64,000 bases of DNA, taken from contig NZ_VTGX01000001.1 of assembly GCF_009729095.1 (NCBI RefSeq), positions 1,922,001 to 1,986,000 on the forward strand, read 5' to 3'. The stretch is from Mycolicibacterium sp. CBMA 247 (GTDB lineage: Bacteria > Actinomycetota > Actinomycetes > Mycobacteriales > Mycobacteriaceae). Below the pieces are notes generated by a model. It was not told the DNA's origin and did no database searches. It was given only the letters and a program-made list of their open reading frames with translations. The position numbers and the translations under genes were made by a program. Below are positions 54,969 to 63,915 of this stretch, piece by piece. How positions within the stretch are numbered: position 1 is the stretch's first letter; each line of letters opens with the position of its first letter.

Positions 54969-55457
54969 GTGGCCGGTGACAGGGACGATCAGGGGCAGGC
55001 TCCCGAGGCGCCCTGGCATCACTCCACACCGGCGGTGGCAGGGGCCAGCGCGGCGGCCCTCGCCGTGATCGGCCTCGTGTTGTGGGCGGCGATCTCGCTG
55101 ACCAGCTCCGGAGGGCCCGAGGACGCACCGATAGATTTCGTCCCGCCCAGCTTTGCGTCGACGACCGTGAAGACCACGAAGTCCACCACGACCCAGACGA
55201 TCACCACCACCCGCACCCCGGTGACCACTGAGTTCGGCGTGCCGGGCGAGTCGGGCACGTCGGGCACGTCGGGCACATCACCTACGGAGACCTCGGAGAC
55301 GTCCGGGACGTCGACGACATCTGTGACCTCCTCACCGACGTCGACGGTGCCGCCGCACACCCGGTCGGGTGCCGCTGACGAGGGCGAATACCCCACGACC
55401 CACAGCCGGCCCCGCACCAACGTGACACGCACTCTGTATCCGGCGCCTGGCGGCTGA
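54969..55457 (+). CDS. Thr/Ser-rich single-pass membrane protein 1
   Basis: A short cytosolic N-terminus (about 20 residues) is followed by one transmembrane segment (AAALAVIGLVLWAAISL) and a long Thr/Ser/Pro-rich extracytoplasmic tail of about 100 residues, with repeated TSGTSGTS and TTT runs. The tail suits O-mannosylation, known for mycobacterial envelope proteins. No enzyme domain. GTG 54969 or 54963 is the start. It is followed 21 bp later by a similar protein. Function unknown. Confidence 0.6.
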   Translation: MAGDRDDQGQAPEAPWHHSTPAVAGASAAALAVIGLVLWAAISLTSSGGPEDAPIDFVPPSFASTTVKTTKSTTTQTITTTRTPVTTEFGVPGESGTSGTSGTSPTETSETSGTSTTSVTSSPTSTVPPHTRSGAADEGEYPTTHSRPRTNVTRTLYPAPGG

Positions 55458-55478
55458 GCCCGCCTACTATCGGAGAGC

Positions 55479-55946
55479 GTGTCGAACTATTACGACGACG
55501 ACGAGCCGACTCAGTACGCCCCGAACTACGGCGAGTACTCCGAACCGCCCGCACCGCCCACTCCCGAGCCCGTTCCCTGGTACCGCAAGCCTGCCGCGCT
55601 GATCGGCACGGGCGCTGTGGGCGCGGTCATCGCGGCGCTGGTCATCTACGCCCTGGTGCAGCTGTTCTCGTCGAACTCCCCGTCCTCGACGACAACCACC
55701 ACGACCACAACACCGACCACCACCACATCGGTCGTCACCACGGCCCCGGTGGTTCCGGCGCCGACTCACACCGTCACCGAGACCGTGGCACCGAGCACCA
55801 CGACGGTCGAGGAGACGACCACCACAACCACCGAACCCACCACGACGACGACCGCGACCACGACTACGACGACCGCGCCGCCGACGACCACCACGACGAC
55901 CGCGCCGGTGACGACGACGACTACTCCCGCTGCAGGCGGTCAGTAG
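55479..55946 (+). CDS. Thr-rich single-pass membrane protein 2
   Basis: This 155-residue protein has an acidic/Tyr-rich cytosolic N-terminus, the juxtamembrane motif PVPWYRK (31-37), one transmembrane segment (IGTGAVGAVIAALVIYALVQLF) and a tail dominated by Thr with Pro, Val and Ala. The same PVPWYR-plus-transmembrane arrangement occurs in the Hsp70-like protein at 57076-58992. It is likely an envelope-exposed, possibly glycosylated protein. GTG 55479 start. It lies 21 bp after the previous gene, suggesting an operon. Confidence 0.65.
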   Translation: MSNYYDDDEPTQYAPNYGEYSEPPAPPTPEPVPWYRKPAALIGTGAVGAVIAALVIYALVQLFSSNSPSSTTTTTTTTPTTTTSVVTTAPVVPAPTHTVTETVAPSTTTVEETTTTTTEPTTTTTATTTTTTAPPTTTTTTAPVTTTTTPAAGGQ

Positions 55947-55975
55947 GCCCACGGGATCGTACGACCGGCTCACTA

Positions 55976-56016
55976 CGCCGAGGATTGCAGTCACTATGCG
56001 GCAGCAATCCTCGGCG
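55976..56016. repeat. Hairpin element, copy 1
   Basis: Arms CGCCGAGGATTGC and GCAATCCTCGGCG pair perfectly around the 15-nt loop AGTCACTATGCGGCA. It lies after the Thr-rich gene and before the AbiEi-like gene. The second copy (57029-57067) has the same loop and a compensated base-pair change. Confidence 0.85.
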
Positions 56017-56042
56017 TAAGCAGTTATCCACAGATCGTCGAA

Positions 56043-57020
56043 GTGCTCTGGTCGCGATCGCGCCGGTCCACGAGGATCGAAAAGGTGGACGTCGAAGATG
56101 TGCTTCGCCAACAGGGCGGGGTGATTTCGCGGCGACAGGCGTTGGATGCGGGTTTGCAGGAGCATGAAATCCGGCGGTTGCTCAGACGCAACGAGTGGGC
56201 GCGGGTCCACGCGGGTGTGTACATCGACCACACCGGACCGCTCACGTGGCTGCAACGAGCCTGGGCTGCAGTGCTTTACGCGGCACCGGCGGCGCTGTGT
56301 TTCGAATCGGCCTTGGGTGGTGAAGCGGATCCCATCCATGTCGCCGTCGCGCAACACCGGTCGAAATTGGCCGAGCCGGCGGGAGTCCGCATCCACCATC
56401 TTGCGCATCTCCAGGAGCGGGCGCTGTGGAACGTCGGCCCGCCTCGGATGCGTTACGACGAAGCCGTGCTCGACGTCGCGTGCCGCGCAGGGTCTGAACT
56501 GGATGCCATCGCTGTGCTGGCCAATGCATGTCAATCTCGACGTACGACTGCACGGCGGCTACTGCGAGCCCTCGATTCGCGGGGGCGGCTGCGCCGTCGC
56601 CGATGGTTGCGGGCGGTGCTGGTCGATATCGCCGACGGCACCTGCTCAGTCCTCGAGCATGGCTATCTTGTTCGCGTCGAGCGGCCGCACGGCCTACCCC
56701 GAGCCACGCGACAGAAGCGGTCCGCGTCGTCCGTCGGTGTCTGCTATCGCGACGCCGAATACAGCGAACAGCTCGTGGTTGAACTCGACGGCCGGATGTA
56801 TCACGATTCGGCGACCCGGCGGGATGCGGATTTCGACCGCGATCTCGACGCTGCGGTCGACGGCCGTTCGACCGTCCGGCTATCCTACGGGCAGGTCTTC
56901 GATCGGCCGTGTCAGACCGCGGGCAAGATCGCCCAGGTGTTGCAGCGACACGGGATCGCCGCACTTGGCCGGCCATGCGGGCCAGACTGCGGGTTCGCTC
57001 GACTCGATCGCGCCGCATAG
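56043..57020 (+). CDS. AbiEi-like N-terminal domain plus DUF559-type endonuclease-like protein
   Basis: This 325-residue protein has an N-terminal winged-helix region (VEDVLRQQGGVISRRQALDA, LRRNEWARVHAGVYIDH) typical of AbiEi-type antitoxins. The C-terminal part resembles very-short-patch-repair/DUF559 nucleases (YRDAEYSEQLVVELDGRMYH, DADFDRDL, TVRLSYGQVFDRPCQTA). This combination is common in actinobacteria, with unknown function. GTG 56043 or GTG 56085 may be the start. It has no AbiEii toxin partner next to it and is flanked on both sides by the same hairpin element, suggesting movement as a unit. Confidence 0.68.
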   Translation: MLWSRSRRSTRIEKVDVEDVLRQQGGVISRRQALDAGLQEHEIRRLLRRNEWARVHAGVYIDHTGPLTWLQRAWAAVLYAAPAALCFESALGGEADPIHVAVAQHRSKLAEPAGVRIHHLAHLQERALWNVGPPRMRYDEAVLDVACRAGSELDAIAVLANACQSRRTTARRLLRALDSRGRLRRRRWLRAVLVDIADGTCSVLEHGYLVRVERPHGLPRATRQKRSASSVGVCYRDAEYSEQLVVELDGRMYHDSATRRDADFDRDLDAAVDGRSTVRLSYGQVFDRPCQTAGKIAQVLQRHGIAALGRPCGPDCGFARLDRAA

Positions 57021-57028
57021 CCATCAAG

Positions 57029-57067
57029 GCCGCGGATTGCAGTCACTATGCGGCAGCAATCCGCGGC
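57029..57067. repeat. Hairpin element, copy 2
   Basis: Arms GCCGCGGATTGC and GCAATCCGCGGC around the same loop AGTCACTATGCGGCA as copy 1. The A-T pair of copy 1 is replaced by C-G on both arms. It lies 8 bp after the AbiEi-like stop and just beyond the Hsp70-like stop, so it may also act as a terminator. Confidence 0.85.
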
Positions 57068-57075
57068 GTAAAGGC

Positions 57076-58992
57076 TCACGCTGACGGCGCCACCGATGTG
57101 GGCGTAGGTGCATGCGTGGGCTCCGGCGCGTGCGTGGGTTCCGGTGCATGCGTGGGTTCGGGGGTGTGTGTCGGCTCCGGCGTCGCGGTCGGCTCCGGAG
57201 TCGGAGTCGGGCTGGGCGACGGCGAAGGCGGCACAGTTGACGACGGCGGTTCGGACGCCGGTGGTTTGACCGTCGGGATCGGCAACTGCGGGATCGGCAG
57301 CGTCGGGATCGGCAGCTGCGGGATCGGCAGCTGCGGGATCGGCAGCTGCGGGATCGATACCGATGGAAATACCAACGGGGGCAATGGAATCGACGGAATC
57401 ACCGCAGGCAACGGCGCCGGTGCGGCCGGTTGCGGGTCGGGCGCCATCTGCGGCGCCGGAGCCGACCACTGAGGCGCTGGCGCGACCGGAGCGCTCTGCC
57501 TGCTCTGCACCAACCGCGGCGCGGCTGCCGCGCGCGGCTCGGCCGGTGCGGGTGCCGCAGGCCACGACGGATCGCGCACCACCACGGTCCGGGTCGGTGG
57601 CGCGGATGCGGCCTGCGCCAACGGGGACTCGGCCGGCACTTGCCGCGGCGCCGAAAGGCTGGATCCGGTGGCCGCGGCGTCGAGCCGGTCGGCCCGCACC
57701 GACAGGACCGTGCCGACCGTGCCGACCACTGCGAGGAACACCGCCGCATAGACCACCACGCCCCCGCGCCGGTACCAGGGAACAGGATTCGCAGCGGGCG
57801 GCGAGAGCGGCTCGGAGAACACGAATTCGGGTCGGGCCGAGTCCTCGGTAACCGATTCGGCAACGAACTCGGCGACCTCGGCGACATCGTCGGCCATCGA
57901 CCAGGCCAGCGCGGATGCGGCCACCGTGCCGGTCGCCACGATGGGGGCGGACGCCGGTGCGGCAGACACGGGAGCAGCACACGCCACCTGCGTCGCGGTC
58001 TCGTCGGCACCGCGGCGGGCCAGCAGTCCTGCCCCTACCGCCGCGATCACCTGAGCTTGCGGCACGGTGGTGACGGGAAGCCGGAATGCCTCTGAAAGCC
58101 GTTGGGTGACAAGGGGTATCCGCGCACTGCCGCCGACGGTGACCAGGGCAGCCAGCTGCGCCGGATGAATACCGTTGCGGCGCAGCAGATCCAGCATGGC
58201 CTCGATCACGCCGCCCAGCGGCTCGGCCACCACCGTGTCCAGCTCGGGGCGGGTGAGGCGGATCGCGCTGCCGGGAGCCGGACCGATCAGGCTGGTGGCG
58301 CTCTGATCGCTGAGCCGCTCCTTGGCGCTCCGGCACTGATCACGCAGCCGGGCCAGCGCGGTCACCGCCGCGGTGCCGGCCGGTTCGGCGTCCAGACTGC
58401 TGAGTACGTGCCGCAGAAGTTCCTGGTCGATCAGGTCACCCGAGAACTCGTCGTAGCGGGTGGTCTGCCCGATGGTCGCGAACCCCGCCCCGGCGTCGGC
58501 CAGGGTCAGGCTGGTGCCGGACGCGCCGAAATCACACAGGGCGACGACGCCGCGGGCCGGCAGGCCCGGATGCGACTGGATGGCCGTCAATGCCGCGACC
58601 GAGTCGGGAACCACCCGCACACCGGGCATCGCGCCGCGCAGGGCCTCGAACGCCGTAGGGCTCCAATGCGCGGGCACCGCCACCACCGCCGCATCGGGAC
58701 GTTGGGACGGGCTGGCCTCACGTGTCAGGGCCTCGACAGCGCCGGCCAACAGCTGTTCGGCGCGATGCGTCGAGCCGTCAGCGGCGACCAGCGGCACCGG
58801 GTCACCCACACGTCCCACGAAATCGGTGAACACCAACCCGTCATCGGCCGACGGAGGATTCTCGGACGGCGCGCCGACCACGGGCCCGCGATGCCCGAAT
58901 ACCGTGAGCACCGCCCGCCGCACCAACGGCGCATAGTCGGCGATCGCCACCAGATTGGTCGCCCCCACGGACAACCCCAGGCAATCACGCAT
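57076..58992 (-). CDS. Membrane-anchored Hsp70-like protein with Pro-rich tail
   Basis: This 638-residue protein has an actin/Hsp70 ATPase-like domain (about 1-330). Phosphate-1 is degenerate (LGLSVGATN, Ser where DnaK has Asp), phosphate-2 is ALCDFGASGTSLTL (151-164) and the adenosine motif is VTVGGSARIPLV (284-295). After an acidic linker come PVPWYRR (403-409), one transmembrane segment (411-432) and a long Pro-rich extracytoplasmic tail. The tail carries PIPQL pentapeptide repeats and EPTHAP hexapeptide repeats. It lacks an Hsp70 substrate-binding domain. It lies downstream of iniC in the same orientation (52 bp). Function unknown; a cell-envelope stress role is inferred. Confidence 0.78.
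   Translation of the reverse strand: MRDCLGLSVGATNLVAIADYAPLVRRAVLTVFGHRGPVVGAPSENPPSADDGLVFTDFVGRVGDPVPLVAADGSTHRAEQLLAGAVEALTREASPSQRPDAAVVAVPAHWSPTAFEALRGAMPGVRVVPDSVAALTAIQSHPGLPARGVVALCDFGASGTSLTLADAGAGFATIGQTTRYDEFSGDLIDQELLRHVLSSLDAEPAGTAAVTALARLRDQCRSAKERLSDQSATSLIGPAPGSAIRLTRPELDTVVAEPLGGVIEAMLDLLRRNGIHPAQLAALVTVGGSARIPLVTQRLSEAFRLPVTTVPQAQVIAAVGAGLLARRGADETATQVACAAPVSAAPASAPIVATGTVAASALAWSMADDVAEVAEFVAESVTEDSARPEFVFSEPLSPPAANPVPWYRRGGVVVYAAVFLAVVGTVGTVLSVRADRLDAAATGSSLSAPRQVPAESPLAQAASAPPTRTVVVRDPSWPAAPAPAEPRAAAAPRLVQSRQSAPVAPAPQWSAPAPQMAPDPQPAAPAPLPAVIPSIPLPPLVFPSVSIPQLPIPQLPIPQLPIPTLPIPQLPIPTVKPPASEPPSSTVPPSPSPSPTPTPEPTATPEPTHTPEPTHAPEPTHAPEPTHAPTPTSVAPSA
57107..57196. repeat. Five 18-bp tandem repeats encoding EPTHAP
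   Basis: Units such as GGTGCATGCGTGGGCTCC repeat five times with substitutions inside the Hsp70-like gene, encoding the C-terminal Glu-Pro-Thr-His-Ala-Pro tail. Copy number could vary between strains. Confidence 0.85.
57275..57358. repeat. 15-bp tandem repeats encoding PIPQL
   Basis: GGGATCGGCAGCTGC repeats about 5.6 times (units at 57275, 57290, 57305, 57320, 57335 and a partial unit), three of them identical. They encode a Pro-Ile-Pro-Gln-Leu pentapeptide stretch, likely an extended rod in the cell wall. Confidence 0.9.
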
Positions 58993-59044
58993 ACCTCTAT
59001 GTCGGCGGCAGGGCCCGATTCGTTAGGCCCCCGATGTGTGAGTT

Positions 59045-60538
59045 TCAGCGTTGACGCGACGAGTACTCGGCGACCAACGCTTCGGCACTGCGCACGGCCG
59101 CCCGGCAGGCCCTCGTGGTGAACGGGTCGTTGAGCGGATGATCGGCGCGCCGCCGCCAGCGCTGCGCCGCGGCGAATGCCGCCCGGGGCCCGTCGAACGG
59201 GGTGTCGGGTTGCAGCCCCAGCCGGCTGGCCGCATCGGTGCCCGAGCCGCCGATGATGCGGCGCATCGAGGCCATCTCATCCTCGTTCAATGTCGTGGTG
59301 CGAGAACGCAGCAGGCTCAGCAGCCGCAGCTCCTCGAAGGCGTGGGTGTCGGCCAGCAGCGGGTCGATGTCGGCGAGGATGTAGGGCGTCGCGTAGAGCG
59401 GGTTGTGCTGCACGAACTGCCGCAACGACAACAGCGCCGTATGGGCCTTGAGCAGCTCCGAACGTTGCGCGAACTGCTGATCGATCACATCGCGCAGCGC
59501 GATGAGCCCGCTGCGTTCCAGTAACTCGTCGGCCAGCGCGACGGAATCGGACACCCCCGCGTGCAGCACCGCGATCGAGATCCGGATGCCGAACATGCCG
59601 AACCGGTCCAGCAGCGCCGCGCGGGTGGCCGCGTCGACCGGCAATGCGCTGTTCTCGCGGACGAAGCGGTCCACGCTCAGCATGGCCTTGGCCAGCTCGG
59701 CCGGCTCGACCGCGGCGAGCTTCTGCAGCGCGACGAACTCACTCTGGCGCAGCGTGCGGGCGGTGAGCGCGAGCAATCCGGACACCGGGACGACGGCCTG
59801 GCAGATCCCGGTCTTGTCCATCTCTTCGGTGAACCGCTTCGCGACGTCCTTGGCCGACATCATCGCGTCGATGCGCCCGGCACCGATCTCGTCGGCCCGT
59901 GAGGCCACCCCGATGACACCGAGTGCGCCTGAGGAGCCGCCGACCAGTTCGTCGATCTGTCTGAGCAGGGCGATGTCGGCGGCGTTGAGCGTGCGCAACA
60001 GGAACACCACCGCGTCAACACGGGGCACGCCGTCTTCGGGGACCAGCAGCCGGTGGGTTCGCATCGACACGTCACGTGACAGCGACGAGGTACCCGGGGT
60101 GTCGATGATCGTGGTGTCGATCAGTTCGGCGGCCGGCCACTCCACGTCGAGGTCCACCACGTCCTCGGGATTCAGCCCGGTGAAGCTGAACGTGAGGCCC
60201 CGATCATGCGGATCCCGCGCGATCGGCACATTCGAGTGGCGCCCGCCGCGGTGGTTGGCGGTCACTTTGGGGGTGGGCCCGTGCCGGAACCATGTGACGA
60301 TGCGGGTCGCCTCGGTGGCGTCGGTCGGCGCGATGTCCTCCCCGACCAGCGCGTTGACGAGCGTCGACTTGCCTGCCTTGAGCGTGCCGGCCAACGCGAT
60401 GCGGATCGGCTGGTTGAGCCGGCGCCCGATGCGGTCGAGCTCGTTGTGCACGTCGGGCCGCTCACGGTAAGCCGGATCACCCCGGTACGCCTTGATGGTG
60501 CCGCCCAGGATCGAGCGCACCTGATCGGCCGTGCTCAC
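59045..60538 (-). CDS. iniC: Dynamin-like GTPase IniC
   Basis: This 497-residue GTPase has G1 GTLKAGKS (51-58), G3 DTPGTSS and a G4-like ASRADE. It is the third gene of iniBAC, a mycobacterial operon induced by isoniazid and ethambutol and linked to envelope stress tolerance. IniC and IniA are bacterial dynamin-like proteins acting at the plasma membrane. Helical C-terminal regions follow the GTPase domain. Its start is 66 bp downstream of the iniA stop. Full length. Confidence 0.92.
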   Translation of the reverse strand: MSTADQVRSILGGTIKAYRGDPAYRERPDVHNELDRIGRRLNQPIRIALAGTLKAGKSTLVNALVGEDIAPTDATEATRIVTWFRHGPTPKVTANHRGGRHSNVPIARDPHDRGLTFSFTGLNPEDVVDLDVEWPAAELIDTTIIDTPGTSSLSRDVSMRTHRLLVPEDGVPRVDAVVFLLRTLNAADIALLRQIDELVGGSSGALGVIGVASRADEIGAGRIDAMMSAKDVAKRFTEEMDKTGICQAVVPVSGLLALTARTLRQSEFVALQKLAAVEPAELAKAMLSVDRFVRENSALPVDAATRAALLDRFGMFGIRISIAVLHAGVSDSVALADELLERSGLIALRDVIDQQFAQRSELLKAHTALLSLRQFVQHNPLYATPYILADIDPLLADTHAFEELRLLSLLRSRTTTLNEDEMASMRRIIGGSGTDAASRLGLQPDTPFDGPRAAFAAAQRWRRRADHPLNDPFTTRACRAAVRSAEALVAEYSSRQR

Positions 60539-60604
60539 GCTGAGGAGTCCAACCCTTCCAACCCGAAAACCATCTCGAAACTAACCGTTGGAGCCTAGTG
60601 GGGC

Positions 60605-62461
60605 CTACCCGGCAAGATTCTGTGCGTGCTGGACCACCTGCTTGAGGATGTTCTGCTGACGTTCCAACTCCATCACCCTGGTGTTGCGCTCGGTCTCCTC
60701 GATCTTTGCCGCCATCAGGGTGGCCTGCAGTGATTCGTTGAGCGTGCGAGTGGTCTGGTTGGCGATCCCCCGGTAGTGGTCTCGCAGTTGCCGTTGGATG
60801 CCCTTGAGCCGGTCCCGCGATTCCTTGCCGACGACGAAAGCAACGTCATCGACGAATTTGCGTGTGTTGGTCTTGGCCTCGCCGCGCACCCGCAACATGC
60901 GGTTCTCCATGTCCTCCTTGTAGGCCTTGCGGCCCAGCACCAGACCGGCGCCCAGAGACAGCGGGTTGAACATGCCCAGCCCGGCGAACGAGGTGAGCAT
61001 GCCGAACATGAGTACACCGCCGTAGGAGCCGCGCATGCCGGTGATGACCTTGTGCCCGGCCTTGATCGGTTTGGCTTCCAGACGGGCCAGCGATTTCATC
61101 TCACCGAATCCCGCGCCCATGTCCCGGGCGTCGATCTGCGGCAGCTGCACCGCCTCCAGGCCCGCCTCGGTGAAGGTGCGGGCCACCTCGGCGGCCAGCG
61201 CCTCGGCCCTTTGGTAAGCCCAGACGAAGTTGTCACCGACCGCGGTGGCCACTGCTTCTTCCAGTTCGGAGCCGATCTCGGCCCAGTGGAGGGCGGGGTC
61301 CCCGGAGTCGATGACCTTCTCGGTGTGTGCGGTGATGTTGCGGAAGCGGTAGCGCAGATCGTGATCGACGTCGGCGGTCAGGTCGGCGATTCCGTCGTTG
61401 AGCACCTGCTGCCACAGGGCGGTCTGTTGCAGGGCCTCCTGGGCTTCCTCCTTGCGCCGTTCCAGTTCCGAGGTCAGCCGCTCGCGTTCATCCGGATCGT
61501 TGAAGGCCGACAGCTCGGAGTCCACCGCCAGTAGCAGATGTTCTGCGGCCGAATGGATTTCGGCTACCACTTGATCTCGGATGCGATCGTTCTCACGTGA
61601 CAGCACGCGATCGGACAGGAACTTCACGATGGCCGGGAAGTTCGATTCCTCGTTGAGTTCCTTGTCGTTGAGCTGGATCGCGTGGCTGCGCAGCACCGAA
61701 GACACTGGTGTGACGGGGACGTCCACGCGCGCCCGTTGCAGATGGCCGATGTTGGCGCCGACGATTTCCCGCCAATGCGGGTACAGATCGGTCTTTGTCG
61801 CGACAATCGTTGCCACCGGGCAGATTTCGACCGCCTGGCGGATGAAGATCATTTCCGGTTCGGTGAACTCCTGACTGGTGTCGCTGACCATCAGCAGTGC
61901 GTCGGCGTCGGGCAGCAGGCCCAGGGTCGACGACAGGTGCGGCTGCCCGTGCCCGCCCACTCCGGGGGTGTCGATGAATGCCAGTCCGCCTTTGAGCAAC
62001 GGGCTGGGCGCGGTCACCTCCACGCGCAGCACCTCACGGCCCCCGGCTTCGGGCGCCCGGCGCAGATCCTTGGTCAGGTCCGAGGGAGATATGGAGATCA
62101 GCTCGGGTTCGGCGCCGTCGGGCCTCGCCACCACGAGACGCGCCGTGGGCTGGTCCCCGTAGGAGACCACGGTGGCCAGCACGGTGCTTTCGTCGTCGCC
62201 GACGCGTGCTACCGGAACGTTGAGCAGCGAGTTGAGCAGCTGGCTCTTGCCCTGCTTGAGCTGGCCGGCGATGACCACCCGGATCTGCGGATCGTTGATC
62301 CGCGCGCTGGCCACCCGGAGCCGCTCCACCAGATCGCCGCGGTCCCGAGCGGCGGCGATTCTGCTGGCGTGGTCGATGAGCTCGACGATCACCGCGACTG
62401 GTCTGGCCGGCCCGCCGGCCGCGACCTTGCGCGGGTCATTCGGTTGCGTCGGTTGGGTCAT
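60605..62461 (-). CDS. iniA: Dynamin-like GTPase IniA
   Basis: This 618-residue dynamin-like protein has G1 GQLKQGKS (66-73), G3 DTPGVGG and G4 TKTD. Long coiled-coil helices follow (about 290-345 and the C-terminus). A hydrophobic membrane paddle (GGVLMFGMLTSFAGLGMF, about 495-515) is also visible. M. smegmatis IniA has been shown to reshape membranes. ATG 62461 follows GAGGGAA; the longer frame to 62497 is unlikely. Second gene of iniBAC, 95 bp after iniB. Confidence 0.93.
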   Translation of the reverse strand: MTQPTQPNDPRKVAAGGPARPVAVIVELIDHASRIAAARDRGDLVERLRVASARINDPQIRVVIAGQLKQGKSQLLNSLLNVPVARVGDDESTVLATVVSYGDQPTARLVVARPDGAEPELISISPSDLTKDLRRAPEAGGREVLRVEVTAPSPLLKGGLAFIDTPGVGGHGQPHLSSTLGLLPDADALLMVSDTSQEFTEPEMIFIRQAVEICPVATIVATKTDLYPHWREIVGANIGHLQRARVDVPVTPVSSVLRSHAIQLNDKELNEESNFPAIVKFLSDRVLSRENDRIRDQVVAEIHSAAEHLLLAVDSELSAFNDPDERERLTSELERRKEEAQEALQQTALWQQVLNDGIADLTADVDHDLRYRFRNITAHTEKVIDSGDPALHWAEIGSELEEAVATAVGDNFVWAYQRAEALAAEVARTFTEAGLEAVQLPQIDARDMGAGFGEMKSLARLEAKPIKAGHKVITGMRGSYGGVLMFGMLTSFAGLGMFNPLSLGAGLVLGRKAYKEDMENRMLRVRGEAKTNTRKFVDDVAFVVGKESRDRLKGIQRQLRDHYRGIANQTTRTLNESLQATLMAAKIEETERNTRVMELERQQNILKQVVQHAQNLAG

Positions 62462-62556
62462 GGAAGTTCCCTCCTGCGGAGTCCACCGTAGGCGCACGAA
62501 CGGGGCGGGGACCCCCAGGTATGGGAGGGTCCCCGCCCGTCGCGATGTGGTGCGGA

Positions 62557-63684
62557 TCAGAACCCGTGGAACCCGACATCGTTGTGCGATGAGGTGTCCA
62601 GGTGGGTGTTGGTGTGGGTCTCGGGTGCGAAGCTGCTGTTGAGCCCACCCACCTGATGCACGGAGTCGTCGGTCACCGAGCTGTGCACGGAGCTGGAGCT
62701 GTGCACCGAGCTGTCTTCGTGGATCGAGTTGTCGGTCACCGAGTGGTCGGACAGCGAGGTGTTGGCCGAGCTCGTGGTCGTCGTCGAGGAGTGCACCGAT
62801 GAGTGCGTCGACGTGTCGATCACGCTGCTGTTGCCGCTGCCCACGTCGTGACCGGCGGTGGTCTGATTGCCGCCCACCGCGTGGTTCGAGCTGTCGCTGA
62901 TCACGATGCTGCCGGCGTTGCCTCCGTCACCGCCGCTGGCGTGTCCGCCGCCGATGCCGAGCAGGCCGCCGCCACCGCTGGCGCTGGCGCCGCCGCCGTG
63001 ACCGCCACTCATGTCGACATCGCTGATCACCGGTCCGCCGTTGCCGGAGATGACGTTGCCGCCGGCATGCTGCGAGCTGTCCTCGATGGCATTGCCCTGG
63101 CCCACGTTGACATGCGAACCCGAGCCGGCCCAGACGTCACCGTTGTTGACGGTGTTGCCGTGGCCCAGCACCGCGCCGTCACCGGTGACGATGGGGCCGC
63201 TGGAGTGACCGGTGTTGACCACGGCGCCGTCGGTGGCGGTGTTGGTCGTGGTGGTCTTGTTGCCCAGGGTGATGTCACCGAAGCCCAGGTTGAACGCACC
63301 CTGCTGGGCGTTGGCGCCCGCGTCCTGGTTGGGGCTCATGATCGGGGTGTTGTTGTGGCTGGCCAGATCGGTGGAGTTTCCGCTGAGCAGATCGGTGTTG
63401 GTCTGCGGCGCGAAGGTCGGCTGCGAGGTGAATGCCGTCTGCGGGGAGAACGGGGAAGCGATGCTGTGGTAGTCGGCCACGGCCCGCTGCAGTCCGTACA
63501 CCGGGTCGCCGTTGCCCAGCGCGATGCCGGCCGGAGCGGCCGATGCTGCCACGGAAGCCAGCTGGGCCGCCGACACGTTGGGCAGTCCCGCGTCGCGCAG
63601 TGCGCCGTCAGGATTGGCGACGTAGGCCGCCGCGGCGGCCGGGCTGCGGAAGAGCTCGAGGATGAAGTCGATCAGAGAGGTCAT
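62557..63684 (-). CDS. iniB: IniB-like Gly/Ser/His-rich protein
   Basis: This 375-residue protein has a conserved N-terminal domain (TSLIDFILELFRSPAAAAAYV, NPDGALRDAGLPNVSAAQL). The rest is low-complexity, rich in Gly, Asn, Ser, Thr and His (SSVHSS and GGGHASGG patterns). The architecture and position upstream of iniA and iniC match IniB, the first gene of the isoniazid-inducible operon, possibly cell-wall associated. ATG 63684 follows GGAG; the longer frame to 63927 covers the promoter. A TATACA hexamer on the minus strand near 63860 could be a -10 box. Confidence 0.85.
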   Translation of the reverse strand: MTSLIDFILELFRSPAAAAAYVANPDGALRDAGLPNVSAAQLASVAASAAPAGIALGNGDPVYGLQRAVADYHSIASPFSPQTAFTSQPTFAPQTNTDLLSGNSTDLASHNNTPIMSPNQDAGANAQQGAFNLGFGDITLGNKTTTTNTATDGAVVNTGHSSGPIVTGDGAVLGHGNTVNNGDVWAGSGSHVNVGQGNAIEDSSQHAGGNVISGNGGPVISDVDMSGGHGGGASASGGGGLLGIGGGHASGGDGGNAGSIVISDSSNHAVGGNQTTAGHDVGSGNSSVIDTSTHSSVHSSTTTTSSANTSLSDHSVTDNSIHEDSSVHSSSSVHSSVTDDSVHQVGGLNSSFAPETHTNTHLDTSSHNDVGFHGF

Positions 63685-63915
63685 GTCTCCAACCTTTCGG
63701 ATGTTTCTGGGAGTCTCTGGTGAGTCCCCCGCCGGGCTCTCCGGCGATCTGGAGACAACGTTATGGATGCGCCGCGACACCGGAAACGGGGTCGGTTCCC
63801 CTCCCCGTATCGCCCCCACCCGGGGTGCATGAGGTTGCCCCAATAGGGGGTTAGGGGATGTATAGGGGCAGGCGAGGGTAGCCCCGCATCTATTGACGTT
63901 TCCGCAGGTAAAACG

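Noticed and set aside
57107..57358. Short regularly repeated sequences resembling a CRISPR array
   Set aside because: The 15- and 18-bp units are contiguous, without spacers, and keep a reading frame encoding Pro-rich peptide repeats in the Hsp70-like protein.
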